From the NCBI RefSeq assembly GCF_015062615.1, contig NZ_SUUH01000001.1, positions 654,098 through 718,097 on the forward strand: a stretch of DNA of 64,000 nt, given 5' to 3'. This DNA is from Denitrobacterium detoxificans. Lineage in GTDB: Bacteria; Actinomycetota; Coriobacteriia; Coriobacteriales; Eggerthellaceae. Below are positions 16,683-26,046 of this stretch, piece after piece; within the stretch, counting starts at the first letter, position 1, and each line of letters opens with the position of its first letter. A program made the position numbers and the translations under genes. The notes beneath the pieces were generated by a model. That model had not been told where the DNA came from. It ran no database searches and saw only the letters and a list, made by a program, of their open reading frames with translations.

Positions 16683-18125
16683 CTAGCGCGTCATATGCTT
16701 CGCGACGTTCTTGACCTCCTCGACCGTGGGGCCCTCAAGCGGCAGGTCATCGGCAACGGCAGCATTTTCCACATGCCCCTGCACCTTCGTACCGTCGATA
16801 CCGTACACGGTTTCCTTGCCGGGCAGGACCATGTTCACCACAATACCCACGAGCGAGCCAATGGCCAGGCCGGAAAGCGAAAGGGTAATAGAGCCCGCGG
16901 GAATGACGATGGCGCCCGCCGCGCTGTAGGCAATGCCCACGGAAAGCACGATGATGAGAGCGGTCACGATGACGTTGCGGCTCAGCGTGAAGTCAACGTG
17001 AGCTTCCACCAGGTTGCGGATGCCAACGGCAGAAATCATGCCGTACAGAATGAGCGAAATGCCGCCGATGACGCACGCGGGCATGACCTCGATGACCGCA
17101 GCGAACTTCGGGCAGAACGAGAAAATGATTGCGAACAGGGCAGCCAGGCGAACGACGCGCGGGTCGAACACCTTCGTGAGTGCCAGAACGCCCGTGTTCT
17201 CGCCATACGTGGTGTTGGCCGGAGCGCCGAACAGCGACGCCAGAATGGTGGCCAGGCCATCACCCAGCAGCGTGCGATGCAGGCCGGGGTTGGCAATGTA
17301 GTTGCGATTGCAGGTAGAGCTAATGGCCGAGATATCGCCGATGTGCTCGATCATCGTTGCGAAGGCCAGGGGCATAATCGTGATGACGGCGGTGATGGCA
17401 AGACCGGTATCCATGCCATTGGTGAACAGGGAGAACACCGTGTTGTCATACAGCACGGGCAGGCCGAACCACGCAGCATCGGCAACGGGAGTAAAGTCGA
17501 CCTCGCCCAAGATGGCGGCGAAGATGTAGGACACGATAACGGCCAGCAGGATGGGAATGATGCGGATCATGCCGCGGCCCCAGATGTTGCAGGCGATGAC
17601 CACGACGATGGCCACCACGGCAACGAGCCAGTTCGTGGAGCAGTTGGCGATGGCCGAAGACGCAAGCGTAAGGCCAATGGAGATTACGATGGGGCCCGTT
17701 ACCACCGGCGGGAAGAAGCGCATGACGCGCGCGGCGCCAAACACCTTGAACAAGGCGGAGAGCACCAGGTAGAGTAGGCCGGCGCACGCAACGCCCAGGC
17801 AGGCGTACGGCAGCAGCTCGGGTTCCCCTGCGGGGGCAATGGCCGCATAACCGGCAATGAACGCGAACGAGGAACCCAGAAACGCGGGCACCTTACCACG
17901 CGTGAGCAGGTGGAACAGCAGTGTGCCCAAGCCAGCGAACAGCAGCGTTGCGGAAACGGAAAGGCCCGTGAGCGTGGGGACCAGAATGGTCGCGCCGAAC
18001 ATGGCGAACATGTGCTGCAAGCCGAACACGGTCATCTTGGGAGCACCAAGAGTGCGGGCATCGTATACCGCATCCTTGCTATCCTTCGTTCCCATCGTGG
18101 GAATAATCGTCTTATCTTCCGCCAC
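16683..18125 (-). CDS. Uracil/xanthine permease (NCS2 family)
   Basis: 480 residues with 12-14 hydrophobic segments. The NCS2 motifs are present: FGLQHMFAMFGATILVPTLTG near the N-terminus, and GAPANTTYGENTGVLALTKV, the substrate-binding QH/NAT-type region, in the middle. Members import uracil, xanthine or uric acid with protons or sodium; uracil (UraA type) is the most likely substrate but is not certain. The GTG start at 18125 has AAGGAAAGG five to ten bases upstream. A longer reading is open to 18302 but lacks a ribosome site and would cross the upstream terminator. The tail (about 430-480) is polar and charged. Confidence 0.87.
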   Translation of the reverse strand: MAEDKTIIPTMGTKDSKDAVYDARTLGAPKMTVFGLQHMFAMFGATILVPTLTGLSVSATLLFAGLGTLLFHLLTRGKVPAFLGSSFAFIAGYAAIAPAGEPELLPYACLGVACAGLLYLVLSALFKVFGAARVMRFFPPVVTGPIVISIGLTLASSAIANCSTNWLVAVVAIVVVIACNIWGRGMIRIIPILLAVIVSYIFAAILGEVDFTPVADAAWFGLPVLYDNTVFSLFTNGMDTGLAITAVITIMPLAFATMIEHIGDISAISSTCNRNYIANPGLHRTLLGDGLATILASLFGAPANTTYGENTGVLALTKVFDPRVVRLAALFAIIFSFCPKFAAVIEVMPACVIGGISLILYGMISAVGIRNLVEAHVDFTLSRNVIVTALIIVLSVGIAYSAAGAIVIPAGSITLSLSGLAIGSLVGIVVNMVLPGKETVYGIDGTKVQGHVENAAVADDLPLEGPTVEEVKNVAKHMTR

Positions 18126-18264
18126 TGCAGTCCCTTTCCTTCCATCCTTGCAGAAATGTGCATAAACGGTTGCGAGATTATCACAACCGTGCGATACGGT
18201 ACACGCGCGAAACATGCAATTCACGCTGAGAACAGCGAAATGCACGGCACGAACCCAGCACATG

Positions 18265-18312
18265 AAAATCCTCCCAGCAGGAACGCGCGGAGCGCGACCC
18301 ACTGGGAGGATT
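18265..18312 (-). terminator. Terminator between the two permease genes
   Basis: Arms AATCCTCCCAG (18267-18277) and CTGGGAGGATT (18302-18312) form an 11-base-pair stem with a GC-rich loop that can pair further. On the minus strand it ends in TTTTC. It terminates the upstream permease gene (stop at 18340). Confidence 0.75.
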
Positions 18313-18339
18313 GATCATGCGATGCGTTTCACGATACGC

Positions 18340-19800
18340 CTACTCGCGAGCGCTTGGTTCCTCTTGCTGCTCGCCCGCTTGGAATCGCCGCCTTCGCTCT
18401 TCGAGCGCAGCAATCTGACGTGCCGTTTCCTCGTCCTCCAAGCGTTGCTTTTCCTTGTTGCCGCGATAGTCCTCGCGAATCTTGGAATTGTTCGCAAGCA
18501 GGAGGTACAACGCGATGCCAGCCACCAAGCCGACGCCGCCACCGCGGGCCAGGATGAAGCCGGCCATCATGCCCGCCACGCCCTGGTCGAGCTTGTCGTT
18601 GGCCAAATCGAAGCAGATTTGCGTGCATACGAAGCCCTGGATGCACAGCACCACCACGAGCATGGCGCCCGCCGCCGCAGCCGCCGCTTCGTACAGCGGG
18701 TAGATGAACAGGCCGATGACGGTGAAGATGAGGTTCGTGCCCGAGCCGTCGTAGATACTGTCCATACCCTGGCGACCCGAAACCTTGTAGCGCTGGTACG
18801 TGGCAACGCAATACGGAGCGGAAAGCGGGCCGGCAAGCGCGGGGTACGGGGCGAACAGCGCCAGCACCAGGTTACGAATGCCGCAGATGACGTTGGTGCG
18901 GTTGGTGTCGAACTCGATGTACTCGTCTTCGCGCTGTGCCTGCATGCCAAGCTGCTGCACGGTAATGAAGTCGCCATAGGCAATGACCCACGCGATGAGC
19001 GCGATGGGCAGGCTGGAAATCCAAATGGTGGGAGCCGCCCAGCCAATGAAGAATGGGGAAACCGTCATGAACAGGGCGCCGAAGTCGGGCACCTTGAAGA
19101 TTTGCCCGCTGAAGCTGTAATTGAACTCGCCGGAGATACCGCCCGCAATGAACATGACCAAAACGGCCCACAGGAAGCTGTAGTTGCCCAGCACCTGCAG
19201 CACGCGGTTCTTTTCCATGCGGCTACGGATGCGCTGGCTGAACATCAGGAAGAACACGACGATGAGACCAGCCATGCAACCCACGGTAACGGTATCTACG
19301 GCGCCACCCTGCTGAAGGCGCGCATACACGGCATTGACGCCAGCGCCCAACACGATGCCCGCCTTGACCCCTGGCGGAACCAGGGTGTTTAGCTTCTTCG
19401 AAAGCCCCGTGAGGCCCAAGAATATGAACATCGCGGCCAATTCCAATTGAACGGCAGTAAGCGCTTGCAATCGCACGATGCCCGGATCGAACCCTTCGAG
19501 GTACACGATGACGATAGCCATAGCGGGCGTAATCCAGCCGCAGATAGACGGTTCGCCCAGCAGCCAATTCAGCGTATACATCATGGTCTCGAACACCACG
19601 AGCGCCCAAGCGACTTCCGGGTCGAGGCCCAACGTGGTGATGAGAACGGCAAGCGCGCCATAGCTGGTGCACGCGTTCATGAGACCCGTGACGATTTCGG
19701 GAGGTGAAATCTTGAAATGAATGAACGGGAGCCTGATGCGCAGCAAACCGCAGGGGATATAAGGCTGTACACCGCCATACGAACGCTTCATAAAAGCCAT
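18340..19800 (-). CDS. Polytopic permease, possibly NCS2/SLC23-like
   Basis: 486 residues with about twelve hydrophobic helices and a highly charged C-terminal tail (about 445-486) predicted to be a cytoplasmic helix. The overall pattern, including GVKAGIVLGAGVNAVY, recalls xanthine/uracil and SulP-type permeases, and an NCS2-type gene follows directly downstream. The classical NCS2 signatures are not obvious, so the family is uncertain. The ATG follows GAGGAGGGAG. A terminator separates it from the downstream permease, so the two are separately transcribed. Confidence 0.65.
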   Translation of the reverse strand: MAFMKRSYGGVQPYIPCGLLRIRLPFIHFKISPPEIVTGLMNACTSYGALAVLITTLGLDPEVAWALVVFETMMYTLNWLLGEPSICGWITPAMAIVIVYLEGFDPGIVRLQALTAVQLELAAMFIFLGLTGLSKKLNTLVPPGVKAGIVLGAGVNAVYARLQQGGAVDTVTVGCMAGLIVVFFLMFSQRIRSRMEKNRVLQVLGNYSFLWAVLVMFIAGGISGEFNYSFSGQIFKVPDFGALFMTVSPFFIGWAAPTIWISSLPIALIAWVIAYGDFITVQQLGMQAQREDEYIEFDTNRTNVICGIRNLVLALFAPYPALAGPLSAPYCVATYQRYKVSGRQGMDSIYDGSGTNLIFTVIGLFIYPLYEAAAAAAGAMLVVVLCIQGFVCTQICFDLANDKLDQGVAGMMAGFILARGGGVGLVAGIALYLLLANNSKIREDYRGNKEKQRLEDEETARQIAALEERRRRFQAGEQQEEPSARE

Positions 19801-20098
19801 GTAGACTCCCTCCTCGATGGCCGCCGGGTCTCCCTATTCCCAGCGAAGGCACACACGAACTGGGCACGAGCCCCTATTTCATGCCGCAATCCACCGCATG
19901 CGCATATCTAGTTGGTTAAAAATGTACCAGTCTTTGCCCCATTCGTCGCTGGTCAATTTATTACATTTAGCCGAGCGGCAAGGGCCCAAACATTCAAATG
20001 CAATATGGCAAAAGGATGGCAAGATCGGTGGGCACGCGGAAAAGGGAGTATAGTGTAAAGAAATGGCACGCCACAAGCAGCATTAGGGGGCCCTGCGG

Positions 20099-21250
20099 AT
20101 GACGTTCGACGAATTCAACCACTATGGCTATTCTCGGCGAATCTTCCGCGAGACACTCCGTGACGTCTCCATCAACAACTTCAATGCGGGATATCACCTG
20201 AACACGTGGTTTCTCGCCATCATGGTTGCATTGACCCTCTTCTCGGGCATTGGTGTCTTCCCCACCGCGTTCTTCCCCATATACGCATTCTTCGCCGCGC
20301 TGTCGGTCGTCTGCGAAGTTGCGTCGTTGCGCATCAGAAAATTCGACCTCGATACAATGGGTGACGACGGCGACCGGATCATCAGAACGCTCTCCCATGG
20401 CATCATGGCAAACCTGCTCGCCTTCGGCGTAGCGGCCAGCGCGGTCGACCCCGCCATGGTGGCGACCAGCTTCTTGGTCATCATGGTTATCGTAGCCATC
20501 GTGTTCATGGAAACCATGGCCATCATGAGTTTTCGACTTGCGCTATTCGGCGGCATCCTGGTCATTTCTTCGTTCGTTACCAAGGAACCCATATTTGCCG
20601 CAGGAGACGCCGTAAACGTCATCATCTTCCTAGCGGGCGCGCTCATTCTGCACTTCATGTTCCAGCGCGAGAAAATGGAGCGATTCATAACGGCACGCAT
20701 GCTCGAGGAGAGTCGCAGAGAGCTCAAAGTGCAATCTACATTCGACTCGCTTACGGGGCTGCTCAACCGACCCGCATTCTACGAGCTCGCGAGCAGCATC
20801 CTTCGTGGCGCCCAGAGCGAACGCGTGGCTTTCCTTGCCTTCGACCTGGATGACTTCAAAAACGTCAACGACAGTTTCGGGCACAAACGCGGAGACGCAA
20901 CGCTCGCTGCCGTCGGCGCCGCCTTCCGCGAGGAAATTGGCATGAAGGCAGAATCATGGGACTTCGTGAACCAGACGCTCAACGACGGCAGCAACTTCGC
21001 GGCGCGCCTGGGCGGAGACGAGTTCATCATCGCCGCACGTGGCCTGCCCAATGAAAACGCTGCGCACGAATTGGCGCAGCGCATCATCGATCGTATTCGG
21101 CTCATTTGCATCGACTGGGAGTCGGGCCTGTACGTAAGCGCGTCTGTGGGAATCGCCATGTCGCTCGGCGGACGCCCCACCACCGTCGACGAGCTATGCC
21201 AGACTGCCGACGAACGGCTCTACAAGGACAAGCGAAACAACTTACGCTAG
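20099..21250 (+). CDS. Membrane-bound GGDEF diguanylate cyclase
   Basis: 383 residues. About six hydrophobic helices (roughly residues 35-205) precede a short linker and a complete GGDEF domain (about 215-380). The catalytic signature RLGGDEFIIAARG is intact, and FDLDDFKNVNDSFGHKRGD carries the metal-binding Asp and substrate residues, so c-di-GMP synthesis is likely. No RxxD inhibitory site is evident before GGDEF. The start follows a G-rich site with rather long spacing. The gene converges on thrH with six bases between stops. It pairs functionally with the EAL protein at 36.3-38.7 kb. Confidence 0.88.
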   Translation: MTFDEFNHYGYSRRIFRETLRDVSINNFNAGYHLNTWFLAIMVALTLFSGIGVFPTAFFPIYAFFAALSVVCEVASLRIRKFDLDTMGDDGDRIIRTLSHGIMANLLAFGVAASAVDPAMVATSFLVIMVIVAIVFMETMAIMSFRLALFGGILVISSFVTKEPIFAAGDAVNVIIFLAGALILHFMFQREKMERFITARMLEESRRELKVQSTFDSLTGLLNRPAFYELASSILRGAQSERVAFLAFDLDDFKNVNDSFGHKRGDATLAAVGAAFREEIGMKAESWDFVNQTLNDGSNFAARLGGDEFIIAARGLPNENAAHELAQRIIDRIRLICIDWESGLYVSASVGIAMSLGGRPTTVDELCQTADERLYKDKRNNLR

Positions 21251-21256
21251 CTACGC

Positions 21257-21865
21257 CTACGCCAGCTGCTCGCGAATGGCGGCCAGAAGCTCGTCATACG
21301 TTTCCAGCGCGGGAATCTCGGGGTGCTCGGCCTTGATGCTTTCGGGGGCGCAGAACAGCCAACCCGCCTTGCTCGCCTCGATCATACCCAGGTCGTTATA
21401 GCTATCACCGCTGGCAAGCGTTTCGAAGCCACAGCTCTGCAGCGCACGCACCGTGGTGCGCTTGGAATCCTGCACGCGCATAACATGGCCGCATAGCATG
21501 CCTGCTTCGTCTACCTGCAGCGTGTTGCAGAAGATGGTAGGCCAGCCAAGTTTGCGCATAAGCGGCTGCGCGAACTGGTCGAACGTATCGCTCACGATGA
21601 TGACCTGCGCGATGGAACGCAGCTCGTCCAGGAATTCGGCAGCCCCGGGAAGCGGATCCATGCCGCTGATGGTCTCCTGAATATCGGCCAGGCCCAAGCC
21701 CGCCTCGCGCAGGATGTCGATGCGATAAGCCATGAGCTTATCGTAATCGGGCTCGTCACGCGTGGTCTTCATGAGCGCGGGGATTTCTCGCGCCTTGGCG
21801 AACTCCTGCCAGATTTCGGGTACGAGAACGCCTTCAAGGTCGAGGCAAACGACATGCATGGGCAT
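21257..21865 (-). CDS. thrH: Phosphoserine phosphatase/homoserine phosphotransferase ThrH
   Basis: 202 residues, the usual length for ThrH. The HAD motif I is the unusual LDLEGVLVPEIW (nucleophile Asp, second acid Glu) that marks ThrH rather than ordinary SerB. TTRDEPDYDKLM, IVSDTF (motif II) and SGDSYNDLGMI (motif IV) follow. ThrH dephosphorylates phosphoserine and can transfer phosphate to homoserine. The ATG at 21865 is chosen because AAAGGA lies six bases upstream. It lies 64 bases after accDA on the same strand and may be co-transcribed, though there is no pathway link. Confidence 0.88.
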   Translation of the reverse strand: MPMHVVCLDLEGVLVPEIWQEFAKAREIPALMKTTRDEPDYDKLMAYRIDILREAGLGLADIQETISGMDPLPGAAEFLDELRSIAQVIIVSDTFDQFAQPLMRKLGWPTIFCNTLQVDEAGMLCGHVMRVQDSKRTTVRALQSCGFETLASGDSYNDLGMIEASKAGWLFCAPESIKAEHPEIPALETYDELLAAIREQLA

Positions 21866-21929
21866 GGGAGGTCCTTTCGGTCGTAAAAAGTATTGGCGCC
21901 ATGCTACTACGAACATGACGCCAAGGATT

Positions 21930-24266
21930 CTAGAATTTCGCGAAACGCTCCTGTCGCTGCGCTACGAGCTCGTCGGGGGTAAGATCGGCGAGGTCGTTCA
22001 GGCTGCGCTTCAGGTAATGCCGCAGCTCACGTGCAGCTTGCTCGGGATTCTCGTGCGCTGGGGCATCGCCTTCGGTAAGCACCGCATCGATGATGCCCAT
22101 ATCATGAACCTGGTTTGCGTTCATGCGCATAACCGCAGCGGCTTCCGCGGCACGCGAGCGATCCTTCCACAGAATGGATGCGAAACCTTCGGGCGATAAT
22201 ACCGAATACACCGCATGCTCCTGCATGGCCACGCGATTCGAAACCGCCAGCGCCAACGCGCCGCCGGAACCTCCCTCGCCCAGCAACACGCTCACCACGG
22301 GGACGCGCAAACCAGCCATGGCCTGCAGGTTCTCGGCGATGGCATTGCCCTGGCCACGCTCCTCGGCTTCCGCGCCGCAAAACGCGCCCTGGGTGTCGAC
22401 CAGGCAGATAATGGGACGTCCGAATTTCTCGGCTTGGCGCATGAGGCGCAAGCTCTTTCGATAGCCCTCGGGCTGCGGGCAACCGAAGTTGCGCGCGATG
22501 CGCTCCTTCAGGTTCTCGCCCTTTTCCTCGGCGATTACCGTCACGACCTGGCCGCCCAACCAGCCAATGCCGCCCACGATAGCGCCGTCGTCGCCAAAGG
22601 CACGGTCGCCATGCAACTCGATGAAGCCATCGATCATGTTGCGAATGTAGTAAATGGCGGTGGGACGATGCGTGTTCCTGGCAAGCTGAACGCTCTTCCA
22701 GGCCGCATTCGGCTCCTCGCTCGACAACGTGGCGTCGGCAACGGGACGGGGTTCCTTGTACAAGGGCACGCCATCGGAAAACGCCACGGCATCGCGCGCG
22801 CCCAGCGCCTCCTGCAATTCGGGAATGCCCAGCTTCTTGCGCAACGCGTCGAAGAACCCAGGCTCGGGCTCCTCGATCTCGGTTACGGGAACGCGACCAT
22901 AGGTAACATGGTTGTACGAATTGCGGCCCGTCTCCAGCGCATCCTTCACGCTGCCATACGTAAGGATAGCCGTGGGCGTACCCGGCTCCACCGAGCTGGT
23001 GGTGGCACGATGCATGGCCAGCAACTGGGCCAACGTGCGACGCAGCTCCTCACGCGGAACGATGGCGTCGATGAGGCCATGCTCCAGCGCGAATTCGGCC
23101 GTCTGGAAGCCCTTCGGAAGCTCCTGGCGAATGGTGTCCTGGATAACGCGCTTGCCAGCGAAGCCGATGAGGGCATGAGGCTCGGCAAGAATGACGTCAC
23201 CCTGCGTTGCGAACGAAGCCGTCACGCCACCCGTGGTGGGATCGGTGATGATGGAGATGTAGAGCAGCCCAGCGCGCGAATGGCGTTCCACCGCGCAGCT
23301 GACCTTGGCCATCTGCATCAGCGACACCAGGCCCTCCTGCATGCGGGCACCGCCGCTAGCGCAGAACACGATAACGGGAAGCCCCTCTTCGGTGGCACGG
23401 TCGAACAGCTTCGACACCTTGTCGCCCACGACCGAGCCCATGGAGCCCATGAAGAAGCCCGCCTCCATGACGCCAATGGCACACGGAAGGCCGGCAATGC
23501 GGCCGCTGCCGGTACGCACGGCCTCGTCGAGGCCCGTCTTCTCGCGCTGCTTTTCCAGCTTCTCCTGATAGCCGGGGAAATCAAGCGGGTCGGTTTCCGT
23601 GCAGGTGGCATTCCACTCCTCGAAGCTGTCCATGTCAAGCAGGTCATTGATGCGCTGCGTGGAAGAAAGGCGGTAGTACGTTCCGCACGAGGGGCACGTG
23701 TAATAGCTCTTTGCCAGCGAAGATTCCGCGAACGTGAGCTTGCAGTTACGGCAGGTGCACCAATGCTCGTCTTCCACGAAATCGCGCTCGGTCTCGCAGA
23801 GCTTCCAGCCCAGCAAGTTGGCCGTCACGTCATCGGTGGCGTAGACGCTGATGCCGTGACGCTTCGCGCGCGCCAGGAAGGCATCGACCGTGGCGAGAGG
23901 CAAGGCCTCCTCGCACAGCAGGATGACCTGGGCTTCGGCTTCAAGCGCGGCACCCAAGACGGCATAGGCGTTCGAGAAGAGCTCGTCGGAGTACTTCTCG
24001 CCCAGGCATACGCGCTTTTCGGCGAAGCGAAGGTACGAAGCCGCCTTATGGTCTTCCGTGTACACGGCGCAGGGCTGCATGCCAGCGGAAGCCACGTCCT
24101 GCAGCACCGTACGCGCATCCTTGCCATGCGTCATGACCAGGGCGACGGGAATCGTCGCAGGCGCCTCTTCCGTAATGCGGTCCAGGCGATAGAGCACCTT
24201 GCACGCATCAGCCGCATCGGCATTGGAAGCGGCCGTTGATCGCCCATAGGTATAGTAGTTCTCCAT
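21930..24266 (-). CDS. accDA: Fused acetyl-CoA carboxylase carboxyltransferase (AccD-AccA) with extra N-terminal domain
   Basis: 778 residues. The carboxyltransferase moves carboxyl from biotin to acetyl-CoA, making malonyl-CoA for fatty acid synthesis. Three parts are visible. Residues about 38-155 resemble the N-terminal fold of biotin carboxylase (AVYTEDHK, AEKRVCLGEKYSD). Residues 160-455 are AccD, with the zinc finger C172-x2-C175-x15-C191-x2-C194, then CASGGARMQEG and ITDPTTGGVTASFA. The final part, from about 520, is AccA (FIELHGDRAFGDDGA, GEGGSGGALALAVSNRV). Separate subunits are usual in many bacteria; fusions occur in some actinobacteria. It is the last gene of the fab unit, 18 bases after fabZ. 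AccB and AccC are not in the window. Confidence 0.9.
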   Translation of the reverse strand: MENYYTYGRSTAASNADAADACKVLYRLDRITEEAPATIPVALVMTHGKDARTVLQDVASAGMQPCAVYTEDHKAASYLRFAEKRVCLGEKYSDELFSNAYAVLGAALEAEAQVILLCEEALPLATVDAFLARAKRHGISVYATDDVTANLLGWKLCETERDFVEDEHWCTCRNCKLTFAESSLAKSYYTCPSCGTYYRLSSTQRINDLLDMDSFEEWNATCTETDPLDFPGYQEKLEKQREKTGLDEAVRTGSGRIAGLPCAIGVMEAGFFMGSMGSVVGDKVSKLFDRATEEGLPVIVFCASGGARMQEGLVSLMQMAKVSCAVERHSRAGLLYISIITDPTTGGVTASFATQGDVILAEPHALIGFAGKRVIQDTIRQELPKGFQTAEFALEHGLIDAIVPREELRRTLAQLLAMHRATTSSVEPGTPTAILTYGSVKDALETGRNSYNHVTYGRVPVTEIEEPEPGFFDALRKKLGIPELQEALGARDAVAFSDGVPLYKEPRPVADATLSSEEPNAAWKSVQLARNTHRPTAIYYIRNMIDGFIELHGDRAFGDDGAIVGGIGWLGGQVVTVIAEEKGENLKERIARNFGCPQPEGYRKSLRLMRQAEKFGRPIICLVDTQGAFCGAEAEERGQGNAIAENLQAMAGLRVPVVSVLLGEGGSGGALALAVSNRVAMQEHAVYSVLSPEGFASILWKDRSRAAEAAAVMRMNANQVHDMGIIDAVLTEGDAPAHENPEQAARELRHYLKRSLNDLADLTPDELVAQRQERFAKF

Positions 24267-24284
24267 GTAAACCCCCTCCGTACG

Positions 24285-24737
24285 TTACGCCTGCTGAGCA
24301 GTGGCAAGCACGTACTTCTGCGTGGCCTGGGCGCACACTTCCCCATCGACGGTGGCAACGACCTCGGCCACCACCATGCGTGAGCCGGCCTTCACGATCG
24401 TCCCCTCCAGGCGCACCGTTTCGCCCGGCAGTACCTGACGGCGGAACTTGGCCTTGTCGATGCCCGTGAGAAAGCCCACGGTGCCCTCGATGCCACGACC
24501 AGCCAGCACGCAGAACGACGCAGCCTGCGCCAGGGCTTCCATAAGAATGACGCCCGGCAGCACGGGATGCGTGGGAAAATGCCCCTTGAACAGCTCGAGT
24601 TCGGGGTCGACATCCAACTCGGCGACCACATGCTCGCACGGCGTGCACTCGAGCACGCGGCTAACCCACACGAACGGTTCGCGATGAGGCAGTACGCTCT
24701 TGACTACAGACGCATCTGCGGGAAAGGTGATATCCAT
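24285..24737 (-). CDS. fabZ: 3-hydroxyacyl-ACP dehydratase FabZ
   Basis: 150 residues, hot-dog fold. FabZ removes water from beta-hydroxyacyl-ACP in each elongation round. Signatures are LPHREPFVWV (near the start) and FKGHFPTHPVLPGVILMEALAQAA, which contains the catalytic His and Glu. The ATG at 24737 is chosen because AAAGGAG is directly upstream; the frame is open further but without a ribosome site. It lies 28 bases after fabF and 18 before accDA. Confidence 0.93.
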   Translation of the reverse strand: MDITFPADASVVKSVLPHREPFVWVSRVLECTPCEHVVAELDVDPELELFKGHFPTHPVLPGVILMEALAQAASFCVLAGRGIEGTVGFLTGIDKAKFRRQVLPGETVRLEGTIVKAGSRMVVAEVVATVDGEVCAQATQKYVLATAQQA

Positions 24738-24765
24738 CTTGTACACTCCTTTTGCGCTATGCGCA

Positions 24766-26046
24766 TTATGCCCTATACGGCGAAATGGCCAGAGCCGCAT
24801 TGTGCCCGCCAAAGCCCAAAGAGGTGGTGAGGGCAACCTTCTGCTCATAGCCCCGCATGGGCTGGGAAACCACGTTAACGGGGCATTCGGGGTCGGGCTG
24901 TTCAAAGCCAGACGTGGGCGGAACCGCATCGCGCATGACGGAGAGCGCGCAAACGATGGCCTCAATGGCGCCCGCAGCGCCCAACGTATGGCCAATGCAT
25001 CCCTTTACGCTGGTGACGGGCACTTTCTTGCCCTCCTCTTCGCCGCACAAAGCCAGCAGCGCCTTCGATTCGGTGCTGTCATTGGCCGCCGTACCCGTGC
25101 CGTGGGCATTCAGATGACCCAGGTCGGCAGGCGTGAAGCCGCCCTCCTGCAGGGCCATACTCATGGCGCGCATGATGCCTTCGGCGCTGGGGTCGGGCGC
25201 GGTCATGTGGTAGGCGTCGCCCGTGGAACCATAGCCGGTGACCTCCGCCAGAATGGTGGCGCCACGCGCAATGGCATGTTCAAACGACTCGAGTACCACG
25301 GCACCAGCGCCTTCGCCCGCCACGAAGCCACCGCGTCGCACGTCGAACGGCAGCGATGCCTGCGTGGGGTCCTCTTCCTTGGAAAGCGCGCCCAGGTTGC
25401 TGAAGCCCGCAATGCAGATGGGGTTGATGGCCTCTTCGGCGCCACCGGCCAGAGCCGCGTCTATATAGCCATGGCGAATGTCACGCACGGCCGTGCCGAT
25501 GGAATGGGCACCCGTGGCGCACGCCGTGACGATATCAAGGCACTCGCCCTTCATGCCGTAGCGAATGGCCAGGTTACCTGCGGCAATATTGCTAATCATG
25601 GTGGGTACGAACAGAGGGCTCACGCGCTTGGGCCCCTTGTTCTCCAGGTCGTGGAAGCCCTTCTGCAGCTCGTCGATGCCGCCGATGCCCGAACCGAAGA
25701 TGACGGCAACGCGCGAGGCATCTTCTTCTTCCATCTTCATGCCGCTCATGGCAAGAGCCTCATCGCTCGCCACGATGGCATACTGCACGAAGCGCTCGAA
25801 GCGACGGGCCTCCTTCTTGGTAAGGCCATGCTCAGTGCCGTCGAAATCGCGCACTTCGCCTGCGTTATGAACGGGGTATTCCTCGGTATCGAAGCGCTGG
25901 ATGGGGGCGATGCAGCAAGAACGCTCCATGAGCGCATCCCACAGGGCTTCGATGCCAACGCCCGCAGGAGAAACGGCACCCATACCCGTAATGGCAACGC
26001 GATGAGAACCGTCGGGTCGACGGGTTGCGGTGTTCAGTTCGCTCAT
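24766..26046 (-). CDS. fabF: 3-oxoacyl-ACP synthase II FabF
   Basis: 426 residues, the condensing enzyme for chain elongation. The thiolase-fold Cys-His-His triad is seen in VTACATGAHSIG (Cys), LNAHGTGTAANDSTE (His) and KGCIGHTLGAAGAIE (Lys/His), and GSGIGGIDELQ is also typical. The ATG at 26046 overlaps the fabG stop by four bases (ATGA) and follows GGAGGT, so translation is coupled. FabF usually also handles temperature-dependent elongation of unsaturated chains. Confidence 0.94.
   Translation of the reverse strand: MSELNTATRRPDGSHRVAITGMGAVSPAGVGIEALWDALMERSCCIAPIQRFDTEEYPVHNAGEVRDFDGTEHGLTKKEARRFERFVQYAIVASDEALAMSGMKMEEEDASRVAVIFGSGIGGIDELQKGFHDLENKGPKRVSPLFVPTMISNIAAGNLAIRYGMKGECLDIVTACATGAHSIGTAVRDIRHGYIDAALAGGAEEAINPICIAGFSNLGALSKEEDPTQASLPFDVRRGGFVAGEGAGAVVLESFEHAIARGATILAEVTGYGSTGDAYHMTAPDPSAEGIMRAMSMALQEGGFTPADLGHLNAHGTGTAANDSTESKALLALCGEEEGKKVPVTSVKGCIGHTLGAAGAIEAIVCALSVMRDAVPPTSGFEQPDPECPVNVVSQPMRGYEQKVALTTSLGFGGHNAALAISPYRA

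Noticed and set aside
18126..18263. Purine riboswitch before the uracil/xanthine permease
   Set aside because: No purine-riboswitch core or paired loops were recognised; only a terminator of the upstream gene.
22215..24239. Long plus-strand open reading frame opposite accDA
   Set aside because: Antisense shadow with low-complexity Arg/Ala-rich translation and no ribosome site.
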